Assembly (NCBI GenBank): GCA_045560765.1 | Contig: JBJKZD010000009.1 | Span: forward strand, 496,001-560,000 | DNA length: 64,000 bases | Direction: 5' to 3' | DNA from: UBA9926 sp913064795 | GTDB lineage: Bacteria; Pseudomonadota; Gammaproteobacteria; Pseudomonadales; Azotimanducaceae | Shown: positions 1 to 9,451 of the stretch, in pieces | Numbering within the stretch: the first letter of the stretch is position 1 | How the letters are laid out: each line of letters starts with the position of its first letter | Program-made: the position numbers and the translations under genes | Notes under the pieces: generated by a model | Seen by the model: only the letters and a program-made list of their open reading frames with translations | Told to the model about the DNA's origin: nothing | Databases searched by the model: none

Positions 1-957
1 AAAGGTGGGGGCGCCAGACTGCATGGAGACCGCCGCCGCAAACGTGCCGAAGATCACCGGAGCGCCCGGTCGCACCAGCTGAATATAGGCCAGGCCCGCC
101 AGGGCTTCAGCAAGCACTTGGGTGACCGTGCCAGCGACGGTCACCGGGGACATCGCACCCGCGAGAATGAATGGGGAGATGAGCGTCGCTTGGTTATGCT
201 GGGCATAAACCGTCGCCGCGCCCAGCATTGTGCCGTCAAAGGTTAAAGGAGAATTCACATTGATCAGACTCGACATGACAGTGTTTTGATCAAGGAAGGA
301 TTCGCCGAACACCAATTTGCTCATATCCACACTGTCTTGCGCACGCTCTGCTGAGGTCACTGAGCCCATGTAAGGCTTATCACTGTACTTAATGTGGCTG
401 TAGACCATATCAAAATGACGTTTGTTCACCGGCACATCCACCGGCTCACAGACTGTGCCCCCTGAGTGGTGCAGCCCCGGACTCATATAGGCGAGTTTGA
501 CAAAATTTTCAAAATCTTTGAGCGTCGCATAACGACGGCCACCCTCTAAATCACGAACAAATGGCGAGCCGTAGGCTGGAGCAAGCACCAAGCGTTTACC
601 GCCGATGACGACACTCCGATCTGGGTTGCGGGCGTGCTGAGTGTATTCAGAAGGGGCTGAGGCTTGAATAATTTCCCGACACATGCCCCGAGGAAAACGA
701 ACCCGCTCACCATCGACATCAGCACCCGCTTGCTTAAATAGCGACAGCGCACTCGGGAAGTCTTTGAAGTCGACGCCAATCTCTTCGAGCACCCGATCGG
801 CATTGCGCTCGATCAGCGCTAGACCTTCATCGTCAAGCAACTCGTAGTAAGGGATTTTTCTTTCGATAAAAGGCTTAATCGTTTCAACAGTACGACGCGA
901 AGCTGCTCGCCCACTACGCCCGCCGGTGCGACCCTGAGATCTTCTAGCCATAGCCAT
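1..957 (-). CDS. MttB-family corrinoid methyltransferase, partial (C-terminus outside window)
   Basis: The reading frame is open from an ATG at 957 to the window edge, giving 319 residues of a family usually near 500. The N-terminus is basic and rich in Arg, Ser and Gly, which is common for marine MttB homologues. It then runs into the typical sequence around YELLDDEGL and a glycine- and alanine-rich barrel region (GTMLGAATVYAQHNQ, FGTFAAAVSMQSG). Known relatives transfer a methyl group from trimethylamine, glycine betaine or similar quaternary amines to a corrinoid protein. The pyrrolysine site of true MttB lies near residue 330, just past the edge, so it cannot be judged whether this is a pyrrolysine enzyme or the commoner non-pyrrolysine type. 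A second ATG lies two codons in (951). No corrinoid protein or reductive activator is visible in the window. Confidence 0.88.
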   Translation of the reverse strand, partial: MAMARRSQGRTGGRSGRAASRRTVETIKPFIERKIPYYELLDDEGLALIERNADRVLEEIGVDFKDFPSALSLFKQAGADVDGERVRFPRGMCREIIQASAPSEYTQHARNPDRSVVIGGKRLVLAPAYGSPFVRDLEGGRRYATLKDFENFVKLAYMSPGLHHSGGTVCEPVDVPVNKRHFDMVYSHIKYSDKPYMGSVTSAERAQDSVDMSKLVFGESFLDQNTVMSSLINVNSPLTFDGTMLGAATVYAQHNQATLISPFILAGAMSPVTVAGTVTQVLAEALAGLAYIQLVRPGAPVIFGTFAAAVSMQSGAPTF

Positions 958-1564
958 TACTCATCACCCTTGGGTGGCCTGAACGGACACTTTTTGCAGG
1001 GCAGATTTCTTTCTTATCGGAAATGATCTAGAGAGATTTCTCTGTAAAGATTAGAACTTTTCCGGCCTTATAAAGCGCGAGCGTAACGCATTTATTTCTC
1101 CTCAGCTATCATTAAATTGATATCCCTTTCGACCCTTTAAAAATGGGCGTTTACGGGAGATCCGAAGGCTACAAAACAGATTTTTTACAGCGTCTCACGC
1201 TTTTTTTGTGGCCGGGTCAGTGCTTGGTCTCCCAATCCCCAGACCCAATTTTAAATGCCCGTCTCGAACAGACTAAATACTGGTCTTGGACCCACAAACA
1301 GGGGTTGCTTCAACCGCGACACGCAGGACCGTGAATTTGAGGCCTTGGCGGTTTAACGCGCTGGTCGATTCGGCTGCCCTGGCGCTTCAGAAAACCGCAG
1401 CCCAACCCCAGAATAATGAGACCGGCAATGACGACGCCCGCGCTAATAAAGCCTGAACAAGAATCCGGAAATCTCTGGCTAAAAGCGGCGGGGGTTTTCG
1501 GGGATTGACAACCACCCATGATCGTTTGACGATGGTGAAAACACCTTTTACCTAGGGCCTAGTT
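958..1564. other. 607-base divergent intergenic region
   Basis: This gap separates the leftward methyltransferase from the rightward amidohydrolase and should hold both promoters. The part next to the methyltransferase (about 1010-1140) is AT-rich and has short A/T runs typical of a promoter, but no clear -35/-10 pair or operator palindrome stood out. The only protein-like stretch is the short membrane ORF listed separately at 1310-1519. Confidence 0.5.
1310..1519 (-). CDS. possible small single-pass membrane protein
   Basis: This is a 69-codon frame on the lower strand with one strongly hydrophobic stretch at about residues 24-43 (FISAGVVIAGLIILGLGCGF), followed by KR and a basic, proline-rich tail. 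That layout fits a single transmembrane helix with the C-terminus inside. No convincing Shine-Dalgarno sequence lies ahead of the ATG and no family was recognised. It sits in the divergent gap with no close partner. It may be a chance ORF; the hydrophobic segment with a positive flank is the only support. Confidence 0.28.
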   Translation of the reverse strand: MGGCQSPKTPAAFSQRFPDSCSGFISAGVVIAGLIILGLGCGFLKRQGSRIDQRVKPPRPQIHGPACRG

Positions 1565-2752
1565 ATGGCGTATGTCAACGATCGCACCGTCCACGATGCC
1601 GACGCGCACGTGATGGAGTTACCTCAGAAGATTCTCGACTACTTACCCAAGCATCAAATTCAGGCGTTTACTGAAAAAGCAAACAAACCCGTGACCGTCA
1701 GCCAGGATCTAGAGCGTGCGATTGCCTTGCAGGCTGACACCCGCTTTCGGGCAGAGGATGAGTCGCAGCTGATGCTACGGAAAAATCACTTGGCGCTGGG
1801 GGCTTTTATTCCAGAGGATCGCGTCAAGACCCTCGACTTATTGGGTTTTAGAAGTCAGCTTATTTTTACCACCGCTGCACTGGGTAATTTTGGTCTTGAT
1901 GAAAGAGACCCTAAGCTTGCTCAGGCCGCGGCCCGAGCGCATAACGCCATGAATACAGATTTTTGCGCCGTCGATGAGCGCATGCTCGCAACCGGCTATG
2001 TGCCACTGAGTGATTTAGCGGCGGCGCCTAAGATCGCTGAAGAGGCCATTGCTTTAGGCTGCAAAGGCCTCGTCATCCCCTCAGCCTGTCCTGCAAACCA
2101 TAGTCCCAGCCACCTCGCACTGGATCGACTTTGGGCAATTGCCAGCGAAGCTCAAATTCCAATTTTGTTCCATGTGGGCGGCGAGGAGAAAATGGCGGCT
2201 GCCTACGCTAATAATGGTGGCGAACGAGTACTCGACTTTCATGGCGGTGATGAGAACTTTACAGGCCTATCATTCATGGCCATTCCCCTCGCGATTTGGC
2301 AAACCATGACCGCGCTGATTTTCGACGGCGTGCTTGAGCGATTCCCTACACTCCGCTTCGGTGCCATCGAGCTCGGAGCCGCTTGGCTGCCGAGCTGGCT
2401 ACAAACCATGGACGCTGGCTTTGCAGCCTTTAAAAAAGGTGAAGCGCGGCTGCAAAAGCTGTCACTGTTACCCAGTGAGTATGCCCGCCGGCAGCTTCGT
2501 GTGACCCCCTATAGCCATGAGCCTACCGAGTGGATTCTCAATCAGAGTGATCCAACTATGTTGCTATTTTCCTCCGACTTCCCCCATGTCGAAGGCGGCC
2601 GAAATCCTTTGAAACGATTTGAAGACCAATTATTGAATGCCGCTCCAGCCAGCAAGGATCGCTTTTATCGGGACAATTTTATCGATCTAATGGGAGAAGG
2701 ATTGGCTTCCCATCTTCGATATTCAAAGTCTGAGGCAGCAACCCAACACTGA
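1565..2752 (+). CDS. amidohydrolase-family metal-dependent hydrolase (Amidohydro_2, TIM barrel)
   Basis: A 395-residue protein of the COG2159 type, related to ACMSD and gamma-resorcylate decarboxylase. It has an N-terminal DADAHVME metal motif (D13, H15), a strand-end FHVGG (H203), and a C-terminal SSDFPHVEGG (D338, H341) that supplies the last metal ligand. The length is normal for the family, whose members hydrolyse or decarboxylate small ring or aryl acids. The substrate cannot be read from the sequence. It lies 20 bases upstream of a phosphotransferase on the same strand, so the two are probably cotranscribed. Such pairs occur in catabolic loci of marine proteobacteria. Confidence 0.88.
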   Translation: MAYVNDRTVHDADAHVMELPQKILDYLPKHQIQAFTEKANKPVTVSQDLERAIALQADTRFRAEDESQLMLRKNHLALGAFIPEDRVKTLDLLGFRSQLIFTTAALGNFGLDERDPKLAQAAARAHNAMNTDFCAVDERMLATGYVPLSDLAAAPKIAEEAIALGCKGLVIPSACPANHSPSHLALDRLWAIASEAQIPILFHVGGEEKMAAAYANNGGERVLDFHGGDENFTGLSFMAIPLAIWQTMTALIFDGVLERFPTLRFGAIELGAAWLPSWLQTMDAGFAAFKKGEARLQKLSLLPSEYARRQLRVTPYSHEPTEWILNQSDPTMLLFSSDFPHVEGGRNPLKRFEDQLLNAAPASKDRFYRDNFIDLMGEGLASHLRYSKSEAATQH

Positions 2753-2772
2753 CATTTAACCGAGACTTCAAC

Positions 2773-3867
2773 ATGAATTCCTTTCCCCAAGCCCCCGATG
2801 ACATCAGCTGCGAGTGGCTAACAACAATACTACGCGGCAGCAACGCCCTCACGGGCGCGTGCAATGTCGAGGATTTCTCGTTCACTTATATCGGCGGCGG
2901 CGTTGGGCTGCTCGGTATGGTGCTTCGGGTCTTTTTAGACTACGGAGAAGATCTTGCCGGTCCTGCCTCTCTGGTCATTAAATTTGCCCACGATCAGCCA
3001 GAAAATCGGCAAATTGCCAACAACACTGGGCTCTACGAGCGGGAAGTGACCTTCTTTAACGCGATCGCCCCTGACCTCACCATCGCCATGCCGAAATGTC
3101 ACTTCGCTGCCTATGATGAGAAATCCGGCGGCAATGTCGTTGTCCTTGAAGACCTTTGTGACTACGCCCTGGGGGATCAAATCGGGGGAATTTCCGCCGA
3201 TCAAGCAGTGATGGTCCTCGACAGCGTCACGCCACTGCATGCCAAGTTCTGGAATCGGGGAGAGACAGCTTTCCCTAACATGGTTCGGATCGACTCTGAT
3301 GATTTTATCCATCGTTCCACGCCAGGGTTTCTAGGGAGTTGGGAGAGTGCAGTTGAGAGATTTCCAGAGTTTTTCCCAGAGCCACTGATGGACGCGCTGC
3401 CCCGGTATGTCGACGGTTTGAACAATATCTACAAAGATATGGGAAACCGTACCCTCACCGTCATTCATGGCGATGTTCGAATGGACAACGCGCTATTTGG
3501 CGATGGCAAACCAGGGCTTCTACCCGTCGTTCTCATCGACTGGCAAAATGTCATGATTTCCAACCCTTTGTATGATCTTGCTTGGATGACAGCAACGAGC
3601 ATGACGGTGGAAACTCGAAGAGACTGTGAACAGGATCTGCTAAGCCATTATGTCGCTTGCCTGAAAAATTACGGCGTTGAGGGCTACACCCTCAGTCAAT
3701 GTGAACAGGACTACAACATCGCCCTACTGTTCATCCTCCATTTCACGATCCTCATTGCGGGCGCCTTCGATATCAGTGAGGAAAAAGGCAGAACCCTCGC
3801 AGAAACAGGTTTGCAGCGTTCTATCGCCGCGGCGCTAGACCGAAATTGCTTAGCTTTAATTCGCTGA
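2773..3867 (+). CDS. APH/EcKinase-like phosphotransferase
   Basis: A 364-residue protein with the aminoglycoside-phosphotransferase fold. K70 in LVIKFA and E90 are the likely ATP-positioning pair. The catalytic loop is IHGDVRMDN (D234, N239) and the metal-binding aspartate is in LIDWQN (D256). This subgroup is often annotated as DUF1679 or ecdysteroid-kinase-like and phosphorylates small hydroxylated molecules rather than antibiotics. It directly follows the amidohydrolase, which suggests one two-gene transcription unit. The substrate is unknown. Confidence 0.85.
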   Translation: MNSFPQAPDDISCEWLTTILRGSNALTGACNVEDFSFTYIGGGVGLLGMVLRVFLDYGEDLAGPASLVIKFAHDQPENRQIANNTGLYEREVTFFNAIAPDLTIAMPKCHFAAYDEKSGGNVVVLEDLCDYALGDQIGGISADQAVMVLDSVTPLHAKFWNRGETAFPNMVRIDSDDFIHRSTPGFLGSWESAVERFPEFFPEPLMDALPRYVDGLNNIYKDMGNRTLTVIHGDVRMDNALFGDGKPGLLPVVLIDWQNVMISNPLYDLAWMTATSMTVETRRDCEQDLLSHYVACLKNYGVEGYTLSQCEQDYNIALLFILHFTILIAGAFDISEEKGRTLAETGLQRSIAAALDRNCLALIR

Positions 3868-3998
3868 ATCCTTTCAATCGTTCCGCGATGCGGGGGTTTT
3901 AGGACTTCAGTATCCTGGGTGGGTTGGGATTATTCTGGCCTGGTCCTGGGCCAAAGTTTCGCTAACCGTGAGACCCCTTGGCATCTTTAGTTTAGACG

Positions 3999-5108
3999 TC
4001 ATTCAACGTCTTTTTCGTTCTGGAACTGGCGGTGAATTTCAAGCAACCCCGGCGTTAGCGCAATCAACCAAGTCACAAAAGCTCCGGCGACCCAAGCCAG
4101 AGGCAACATTACCAGTGCCAATAGCCAAAGACCCGCAAAGATATAGGCTCGCCGCATTGCCGCCCCCGGGGTCACGCTATCTTTGGTTCCATCACGCAAT
4201 AAAGGAAACACTTTGGGTCTTAAGAACCAACCGTGGGCGGTCAACAGCACAAGAAATTTTAACCAACTGAGTTCGTTAGCACCCATCAACGGTTCTCGGT
4301 CAAGGGTCGCGTCGCCTTCCTGGCCCTGGGCCTCAACAATTTGATCAAGGGTATAGCGCGCTTCAGGCCGCGCACCCGCACCGCTCATATTGCTGTACCT
4401 TGGAACGCAACGCCATCGATAAAGCACTCGCTGACTGCGATCGACGGCAATCACAGCGGGCTGATAATAACCCTTGGGGTGACTGGCCCAACTTCGATTC
4501 CTCAAATGACCAAAGTCTTCATTGAAGAAAACATCGAGCCAGCCTCTTCGCGAGAGTGCTTCACGAATTTCATGATGCGGATCTCCAACAATCGGAAAAC
4601 TCAAATCCCAGGCAGATTCCGCTTCACTCGCAAGGCTCTGAGGTTCAGAAGTGATGCCAAACACCTCGCCCCCGGCAGCACGGATCTCATCTGCAACACC
4701 GCTTTGGTCATAGCTTCGTAACTCGAAGCGGCAGGGAGGTCACCAAAGTCCACGGTAGAAGAGCAATACGACAAATTCATATTTTGCCAGCGCCTCGCTC
4801 AGCCAGCTCTGACGAAGCCCCTCGGGTGGGTCCAGCAGTGCGGGTATTTCAAGCGGGGCCGAATTGACCCGACTGAAACTGAAATGATCGCTCTGAGGCA
4901 CCACACGAATCTGTTCACGAGCGCAAATTTCTCCGTCGCAAAGGACAAGGCCAATCTCGAAAGTCTCTCCAGGCGCTGCCTTGAGCGCGACATCAACATC
5001 CACGACTCCTGTCAGTTCAAACTCGGTGCCTTCCAGGTGATTTATCCAGGCAAGGGCCTGGACCGCCGGTTCTTTGAGGGCGTTTGGGATCTCATCGATC
5101 AATTGCAT
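3999..5108 (-). CDS. redoxin-domain selenoprotein fused to a C-terminal membrane tail (UGA = Sec123)
   Basis: The frame starts at an ATG at 5108, with GGAG eight bases upstream, and is open to 3999 except for one UGA at 4742-4740. Reading through gives 369 residues. The UGA falls in FYRGLW-UGA-PPC, exactly where AhpC/TSA-like proteins carry W-C-P-x-C, so it is read as Sec123 with resolving Cys126. Redoxin sequence continues unbroken after the UGA (FELRSYD, VFGITSEPQ, FPIVGDP). Residues 1 to about 85 form an extra N-terminal domain of unknown type. Residues from about 305 to 355 hold two hydrophobic segments, so the enzyme is probably membrane-anchored. A 6-bp hairpin at 4713-4729 may be the SECIS. 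A GTG at 5117 is an alternative start. Without selenocysteine insertion only a 122-residue fragment would be made. The selenocysteine genes selA, selB, selC and selD are not in the window. Confidence 0.82.
4713..4729 (-). promoter_or_regulatory. candidate bacterial SECIS hairpin of the first selenoprotein
   Basis: In the mRNA, ten bases after the UGA, GCTTCG-AGTTA-CGAAGC forms a perfect 6-bp stem with a five-base loop. The second loop base is G and is followed by U. Published bacterial SECIS models call for a stem-loop shortly after the UGA with a G at the start of the apical loop, and this fits. Base pairing is seen directly; SelB binding is inferred. Confidence 0.6.
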
Positions 5109-5588
5109 ATTGGTCACTCCGAGGGCCTTGATGTAATGTTGATTTCCCCAATAACCCTTGCGCGTCTAGTACCCCAAACTCAAGGTTGATGCAGCGAACA
5201 CTGGCTTTCGCATGACATTGTTATCTCCCTACAGCCTACAGCTGCCTGACATTGACGTCCACGGTCTTGTTTTCCTCGTTCAGGTCGCAGATGATTCCGT
5301 AACGCGGTTTGAATTTCGTAACGAAGCGGATTTTGCATTCATCACTCCTTGGGGGCGGCGGACTCAATCCATTGAGCCATCCAAACCCAATGACTCTGAC
5401 AAACCTTATGCCCAATGACTGGGGATCGCTGCAAAACGAAACCACTGAACAGTGACGTTCCCCTTTTGCACAAGGTCATTGGTTGCGCTTCGTCCGATAA
5501 TGCGCTGTGGCCTCTTATTGCGAGGCGATTTGCGAGGCGACGGCTAAAACACATTATTTAAGGCACATGACCAAAAAGGAGAAACCCG
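5109..5588. other. 480-base divergent intergenic region
   Basis: This gap lies between the selenoprotein gene (leftward) and the SDR gene (rightward) and should hold both promoters. The lower strand around 5236-5345 has a modest protein-like stretch ending in VDVNVRQL, and an AAGGAG lies near 5340. However, the good ribosome site serves a different frame from the protein-like one, so no gene is called. Nothing else is recognised. Confidence 0.4.
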
Positions 5589-6659
5589 ATGGCACCCATA
5601 CCACAAGGCGGAACAGTTGCAGTAACCGGTAGCGCGGGGTTCATCGGTGGTTGGGTCGTGAGGCTGCTTCTCGACGAGGGATATCGGGTACGAGCCTGCG
5701 TTCGAGACACAAACGACGCCAGCAAAACAGATTTTTTGAAATCGATGCCTGGATACGCTTCAGGCCGTCTGACGCTACACGCGGCAAACTTAGATGAACC
5801 TGGATGTTTTGACGAGATATTCAAAGGCTGCCAGGGGGTCGCGCACCTTTCTCACGTCTCAACTTACGATGATCAAGACTATGTCAAAAAGGTCTGCGAT
5901 CACATCATCAATAGTGTGAACCAATCTGAGACCGTCAATCGAGTCGTGGTCACCTCGAGTATTGCAGCGGTAATTTCCGAGCAAGATATCCAAGAATTGG
6001 TGCGCCGACCGGTTCTCTATGAGGATCGCTATCCCGATGAGCAGAACCCGAGACGCTCCCCAGAACGTGGGCAAGGTTACTCAATGGGCAAAGTGCTCGC
6101 AGAGAGAGTGTTTGCTGAAGCAGCAGAAGCAAGTGGTCGTTGGGATGCAATCACCTGTTGCCCTGGCGATAATGTTGGACCGATTCTCTCGGCCCACCAA
6201 AAAAATGGCGGCCCCTGGCAGCATCATATAGAAACCATGTTGCTCGGTGAATATACACAAAATGTCATTGGCGCCTATCGCGCCTGGTTCACCGTGGACG
6301 TCAGAGACACCGCAGAGGCGCACATCCGAATGCTTGAAAGCGTCAACGTAGTCAATGGAGAGCGTTTCATTGCCTGGTCCACCGACACCCGAAACGTCGA
6401 GGACGTCTGCGCCAGTATTGATCGTCTTCTACCAGAGTTAGGATTCGCAGGCGCAAAGCTTCACGACCCGCTGCCCGAGAAAGTCCAAGCTAAAGAAGCC
6501 ATGTTCCGAGCGATCTGGGGAGGCTGCGAGTTACGCAATGATCGCATCAGAGAGACCCTGGGCATGGAGTTTCGACCCCTCGATGTTTCTATTCGCGATT
6601 GCGTGGAGTCACTCTTGTCGGTGGCAGGGGTTGAACCCGTCCGAGGCGCGTTGGAATGA
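5589..6659 (+). CDS. extended SDR, NAD(P)-dependent epimerase/dehydratase or reductase family
   Basis: A 356-residue protein with the extended-SDR nucleotide motif TGSAGFIGG near residues 13-21 and a catalytic YSMGK (Y164, K168). The segment CVRDTNDASK after beta-2 favours NADP, as in dihydroflavonol-4-reductase-like enzymes. A GGAG seven bases before the ATG supports the start. It is flanked by an oppositely oriented gene on each side and so appears to be transcribed alone. It probably reduces an aldehyde or ketone; the substrate is unknown. Confidence 0.85.
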   Translation: MAPIPQGGTVAVTGSAGFIGGWVVRLLLDEGYRVRACVRDTNDASKTDFLKSMPGYASGRLTLHAANLDEPGCFDEIFKGCQGVAHLSHVSTYDDQDYVKKVCDHIINSVNQSETVNRVVVTSSIAAVISEQDIQELVRRPVLYEDRYPDEQNPRRSPERGQGYSMGKVLAERVFAEAAEASGRWDAITCCPGDNVGPILSAHQKNGGPWQHHIETMLLGEYTQNVIGAYRAWFTVDVRDTAEAHIRMLESVNVVNGERFIAWSTDTRNVEDVCASIDRLLPELGFAGAKLHDPLPEKVQAKEAMFRAIWGGCELRNDRIRETLGMEFRPLDVSIRDCVESLLSVAGVEPVRGALE

Positions 6660-6801
6660 CACGCTTCGATCGGGGTTTTTGAACCCAGCCAGCACTGAGT
6701 TCCTTGGTGATTTAAACCCTTGATGATTTAAACCGAAAGACAGTGCCGACTCGGGCAGCCCAAAGCTAAGGCAACCTCAGGGATCAGCGAAGACCCTACA
6801 C

Positions 6802-7851
6802 TCAATAGACCGTAGGGTCTTCTTCGACTTGAACCATTGTCTTTCCAAAATTGTCGCCCTTCAACATGGCAGAAAATGCCACGGGCGCTTTCTCTAAACC
6901 CTGCCATCGATCTTCCCGATATTGGATCTGGCCACTGGCAACCCAAGCACCCATTTCTTCCAAAAATTGCTCCTGATAGTCGTCCACAAAATTACCAACG
7001 AACAAACCATGGACGGTCACCGACTGCTGGGCAAAAACATCGGCCCCCGCCTGCTGCCAACGCGCATGATTAGAGGCTGCATCGTCGTGACCATACTGAG
7101 AGATCAAACCACAAAGACTGATTCGGGAGGATGGATTCAGTAATGGCAAAACAGCTTGGAATACTGCCCCGCCAACGTTCTCAAAATAAATATCAATCCC
7201 TTCGGGACAGGCCTCGGCCAGCAGTGCCTCAAAATGCTCGGCTTTTCGATTGATGCAGTCATCTGCGCCAAGCACTTGCTTAACATACGCACATTTGTCG
7301 TCTGAACCCGCGATGCCGATGACTCTGCACCCCTTGAGTCTCGCGATTTGCACCACGTTTTGTCCAACACCGCCGCTGGCGGCAGACACAACCACCGTGT
7401 CACCTCGCTTTGGCTGACACTGCACATAGAGACCCGCATAAGCGGTCAAACCCAACATACCAAGAACACCGATGGCCGTTGAAATCGGTGCAAGCTCAGG
7501 GTCAATCACCCGGGGGTGCATATAGTTAAATTCTGAAATCCCTTGCCCAACAAGACCCCATTTCTGCCAGCCATTCGTATTAAAAATGATATCGCCTTCG
7601 CGAAACGTTGGATGGCGGGTTTTTATAACCTGAGACACCGTCCTGCCGTGACAAACCTCACCGACGGTTTCAACGCCACTACGGCGGCGACCCCATTGAT
7701 AAGGGTCTAGCGAGAGATAAATCGTTTTGACCAGTGCCTGACCCTCCTTAGGATCAGGCAAGGGAGATTCATTGAACGCAAAATCCCCGTCCGTAGGCCA
7801 GCCCGCAGCCGGTGATCTGGCAAGATTCCAATGCTGATTGATTTGCGTCAT
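6802..7851 (-). CDS. NADP-dependent MDR oxidoreductase (prostaglandin reductase / CurA-like)
   Basis: A 349-residue zinc-independent medium-chain reductase. It has the family N-terminal pattern SLDPYQWGR near residues 47-55 and the Rossmann motif SAASGGVGQ near 156-164, and no zinc ligands. Relatives reduce the double bond of 2-alkenals, 2-alkenones or curcumin with NADPH and often detoxify lipid peroxidation products. It is a single gene, convergent with the upstream SDR. The substrate is not predictable. Confidence 0.87.
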   Translation of the reverse strand: MTQINQHWNLARSPAAGWPTDGDFAFNESPLPDPKEGQALVKTIYLSLDPYQWGRRRSGVETVGEVCHGRTVSQVIKTRHPTFREGDIIFNTNGWQKWGLVGQGISEFNYMHPRVIDPELAPISTAIGVLGMLGLTAYAGLYVQCQPKRGDTVVVSAASGGVGQNVVQIARLKGCRVIGIAGSDDKCAYVKQVLGADDCINRKAEHFEALLAEACPEGIDIYFENVGGAVFQAVLPLLNPSSRISLCGLISQYGHDDAASNHARWQQAGADVFAQQSVTVHGLFVGNFVDDYQEQFLEEMGAWVASGQIQYREDRWQGLEKAPVAFSAMLKGDNFGKTMVQVEEDPTVY

Positions 7852-8235
7852 TTTATGAGGTCCCAGAGCTTTACTTTAATCCTCGATAAGTGCGCTTGAG
7901 AATGTCTGGCATAAAGCTGCAGAACTGACGAGACGCACTCGAAAGAGTCATTAGAATACCTTGATGATCATCTTAGTGGCCACTATCAATAGGCACGTCC
8001 AATCGCTTTGTGCTGGGTTCATTCAACTAAACTCCTGAAACAAACCACAACACACTTTCAGATGAGCGCCTCATCATAACGGCTCGGATGCTTCCGATGG
8101 GATTCAAAGTCGTCTTAATGTTGGGCGAGCTAATCTGGCACGGGTAGCCCTCAAGCATAAATCCTGCTCACCCTTTCAAAGGCCAAGCAGTCTATGGGAT
8201 AGTGAGACTCTGATTACACAGAGCCCGGAGCCAAC
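7852..8235. other. 384-base divergent intergenic region
   Basis: This is the spacer between the leftward MDR reductase and the rightward esterase and should hold both promoters. No repeat, RNA gene or convincing small ORF was recognised. Confidence 0.4.
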
Positions 8236-9309
8236 ATGTCGAAATACGATCCCTTTAATCGTGGACCGCACCCGGTGGGTACCCGGCAGTTTAGTTGGAC
8301 CGACGAGGCTAGAAATCACACCATGCCGGTCGATGTTTGGTATCCCGCGACAGAGAACTACCAGGGACAAGATCTTACCCCAGAAACTCAGGCCAGTTTC
8401 GAGATGATCCCCGGGATGGGCATGACTCTTCAGCAGGCCGTCGAAAATGCTGACCCTAGATCAGACTGCTCTCCGTTAATCGTCTTCTCACATGGTTTTG
8501 GGGGCGAGAGACGCCAATCTACGTTTCTTTATACCCATCTGGCCAGTCACGGATACGTCGTCGCCTCGATGGACCATGTTGGAAACACCACTGCTGATAT
8601 GTTGTCTGGCGAAGGTGCCGCGGGGGATGCTGACGTCATCGACAGGTTCATCCAGAGCAGACCCTTAGATGCTAGCTTTGTCATCGACGCAATGTTGAGC
8701 GGTCAATCGGGCCTTGATATTGATTCTGAACGCATCGGGATGGCGGGCCACAGCTTTGGCGGATGGACCACCCTCAAGACGCTAGAAAACGATGCTCGAA
8801 TCAAGGCCGCGTTACCCCTCGCCCCTGCAGGCGGCATGACCCGCCTTGATCCAACCAATGTGATGGCGACCTCGTTAAACTTTCAGTTTAAACGATCAGT
8901 CCCAACGCTATTGATCGTCGCTGATCTGGATTCGATTTTACCCCTTGAGGGTATGCAGGACCTCCACACACGCCACCCGGGGCCTAGGTCAACCGTTGTG
9001 TTGCAAAATGCCGATCATTTCCATTTTAACGATGCGATCGAGCAGACGCATGATGGCTATCAGATGATGTTGGCGGGCATGGCAGAAGGCATGGAGGCTG
9101 AGGCTCGCCAAGGGTTGGAAGAGATGTTAGCAAAAATGAAACCTTCTTCAGAACTCGTTCCGGGGGATCACGCCTACCGGCTAATCAACGGTTTAGGGCT
9201 CGCCCACTTTGATGCCGAACTACGGGAGGATCCAAGCGCTATCGCGATGATGCGCAGTAATCTTGTTGAAACCGCTGCTGATCAGGGGATCCTGATCGAA
9301 GTGCTTTGA
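8236..9309 (+). CDS. alpha/beta hydrolase related to PAF acetylhydrolase
   Basis: A 357-residue cytoplasmic serine hydrolase. The nucleophile elbow is GHSFGG (S173), the acid is probably in VADLDS (D230 or D232), and the base is in ADHFHF (H261 or H263). FSHGFGG near residue 84 provides the oxyanion loop. The C-terminal region is rich in Met, Ala and Glu and probably forms a helical cap. Family members cleave short or oxidised acyl esters. It ends about 140 bases from the convergent protease gene and has no operon partner. Confidence 0.82.
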   Translation: MSKYDPFNRGPHPVGTRQFSWTDEARNHTMPVDVWYPATENYQGQDLTPETQASFEMIPGMGMTLQQAVENADPRSDCSPLIVFSHGFGGERRQSTFLYTHLASHGYVVASMDHVGNTTADMLSGEGAAGDADVIDRFIQSRPLDASFVIDAMLSGQSGLDIDSERIGMAGHSFGGWTTLKTLENDARIKAALPLAPAGGMTRLDPTNVMATSLNFQFKRSVPTLLIVADLDSILPLEGMQDLHTRHPGPRSTVVLQNADHFHFNDAIEQTHDGYQMMLAGMAEGMEAEARQGLEEMLAKMKPSSELVPGDHAYRLINGLGLAHFDAELREDPSAIAMMRSNLVETAADQGILIEVL

Positions 9310-9451
9310 GTGCTGGAAGCCCGCCTCAGTGAGTCCCGCAGCACCTGAAACTGACTGCCGCTTTGACCAGCACTTTCTTGGCTCATCCCACCGTTGTGCC
9401 CGAATTTTGGTTTTCGCTCTTTCCCGGCGCGCTAAGGGTTTGGGCCCCTAG

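Noticed and set aside
1143..1334. 63-codon upper-strand frame
   Set aside because: There is no ribosome site or recognisable domain, and the sequence reads like intergenic DNA.
3968..4721. Two upper-strand frames of 100 and 126 codons opposite the first selenoprotein
   Set aside because: They lie antisense to a well-supported redoxin and membrane domain, have no recognisable protein features and no ribosome sites.
5236..5445. Lower-strand 69-codon frame ending VDVNVRQL
   Set aside because: The tail looks mildly protein-like, but the nearby AAGGAG serves another frame and no family is recognised.
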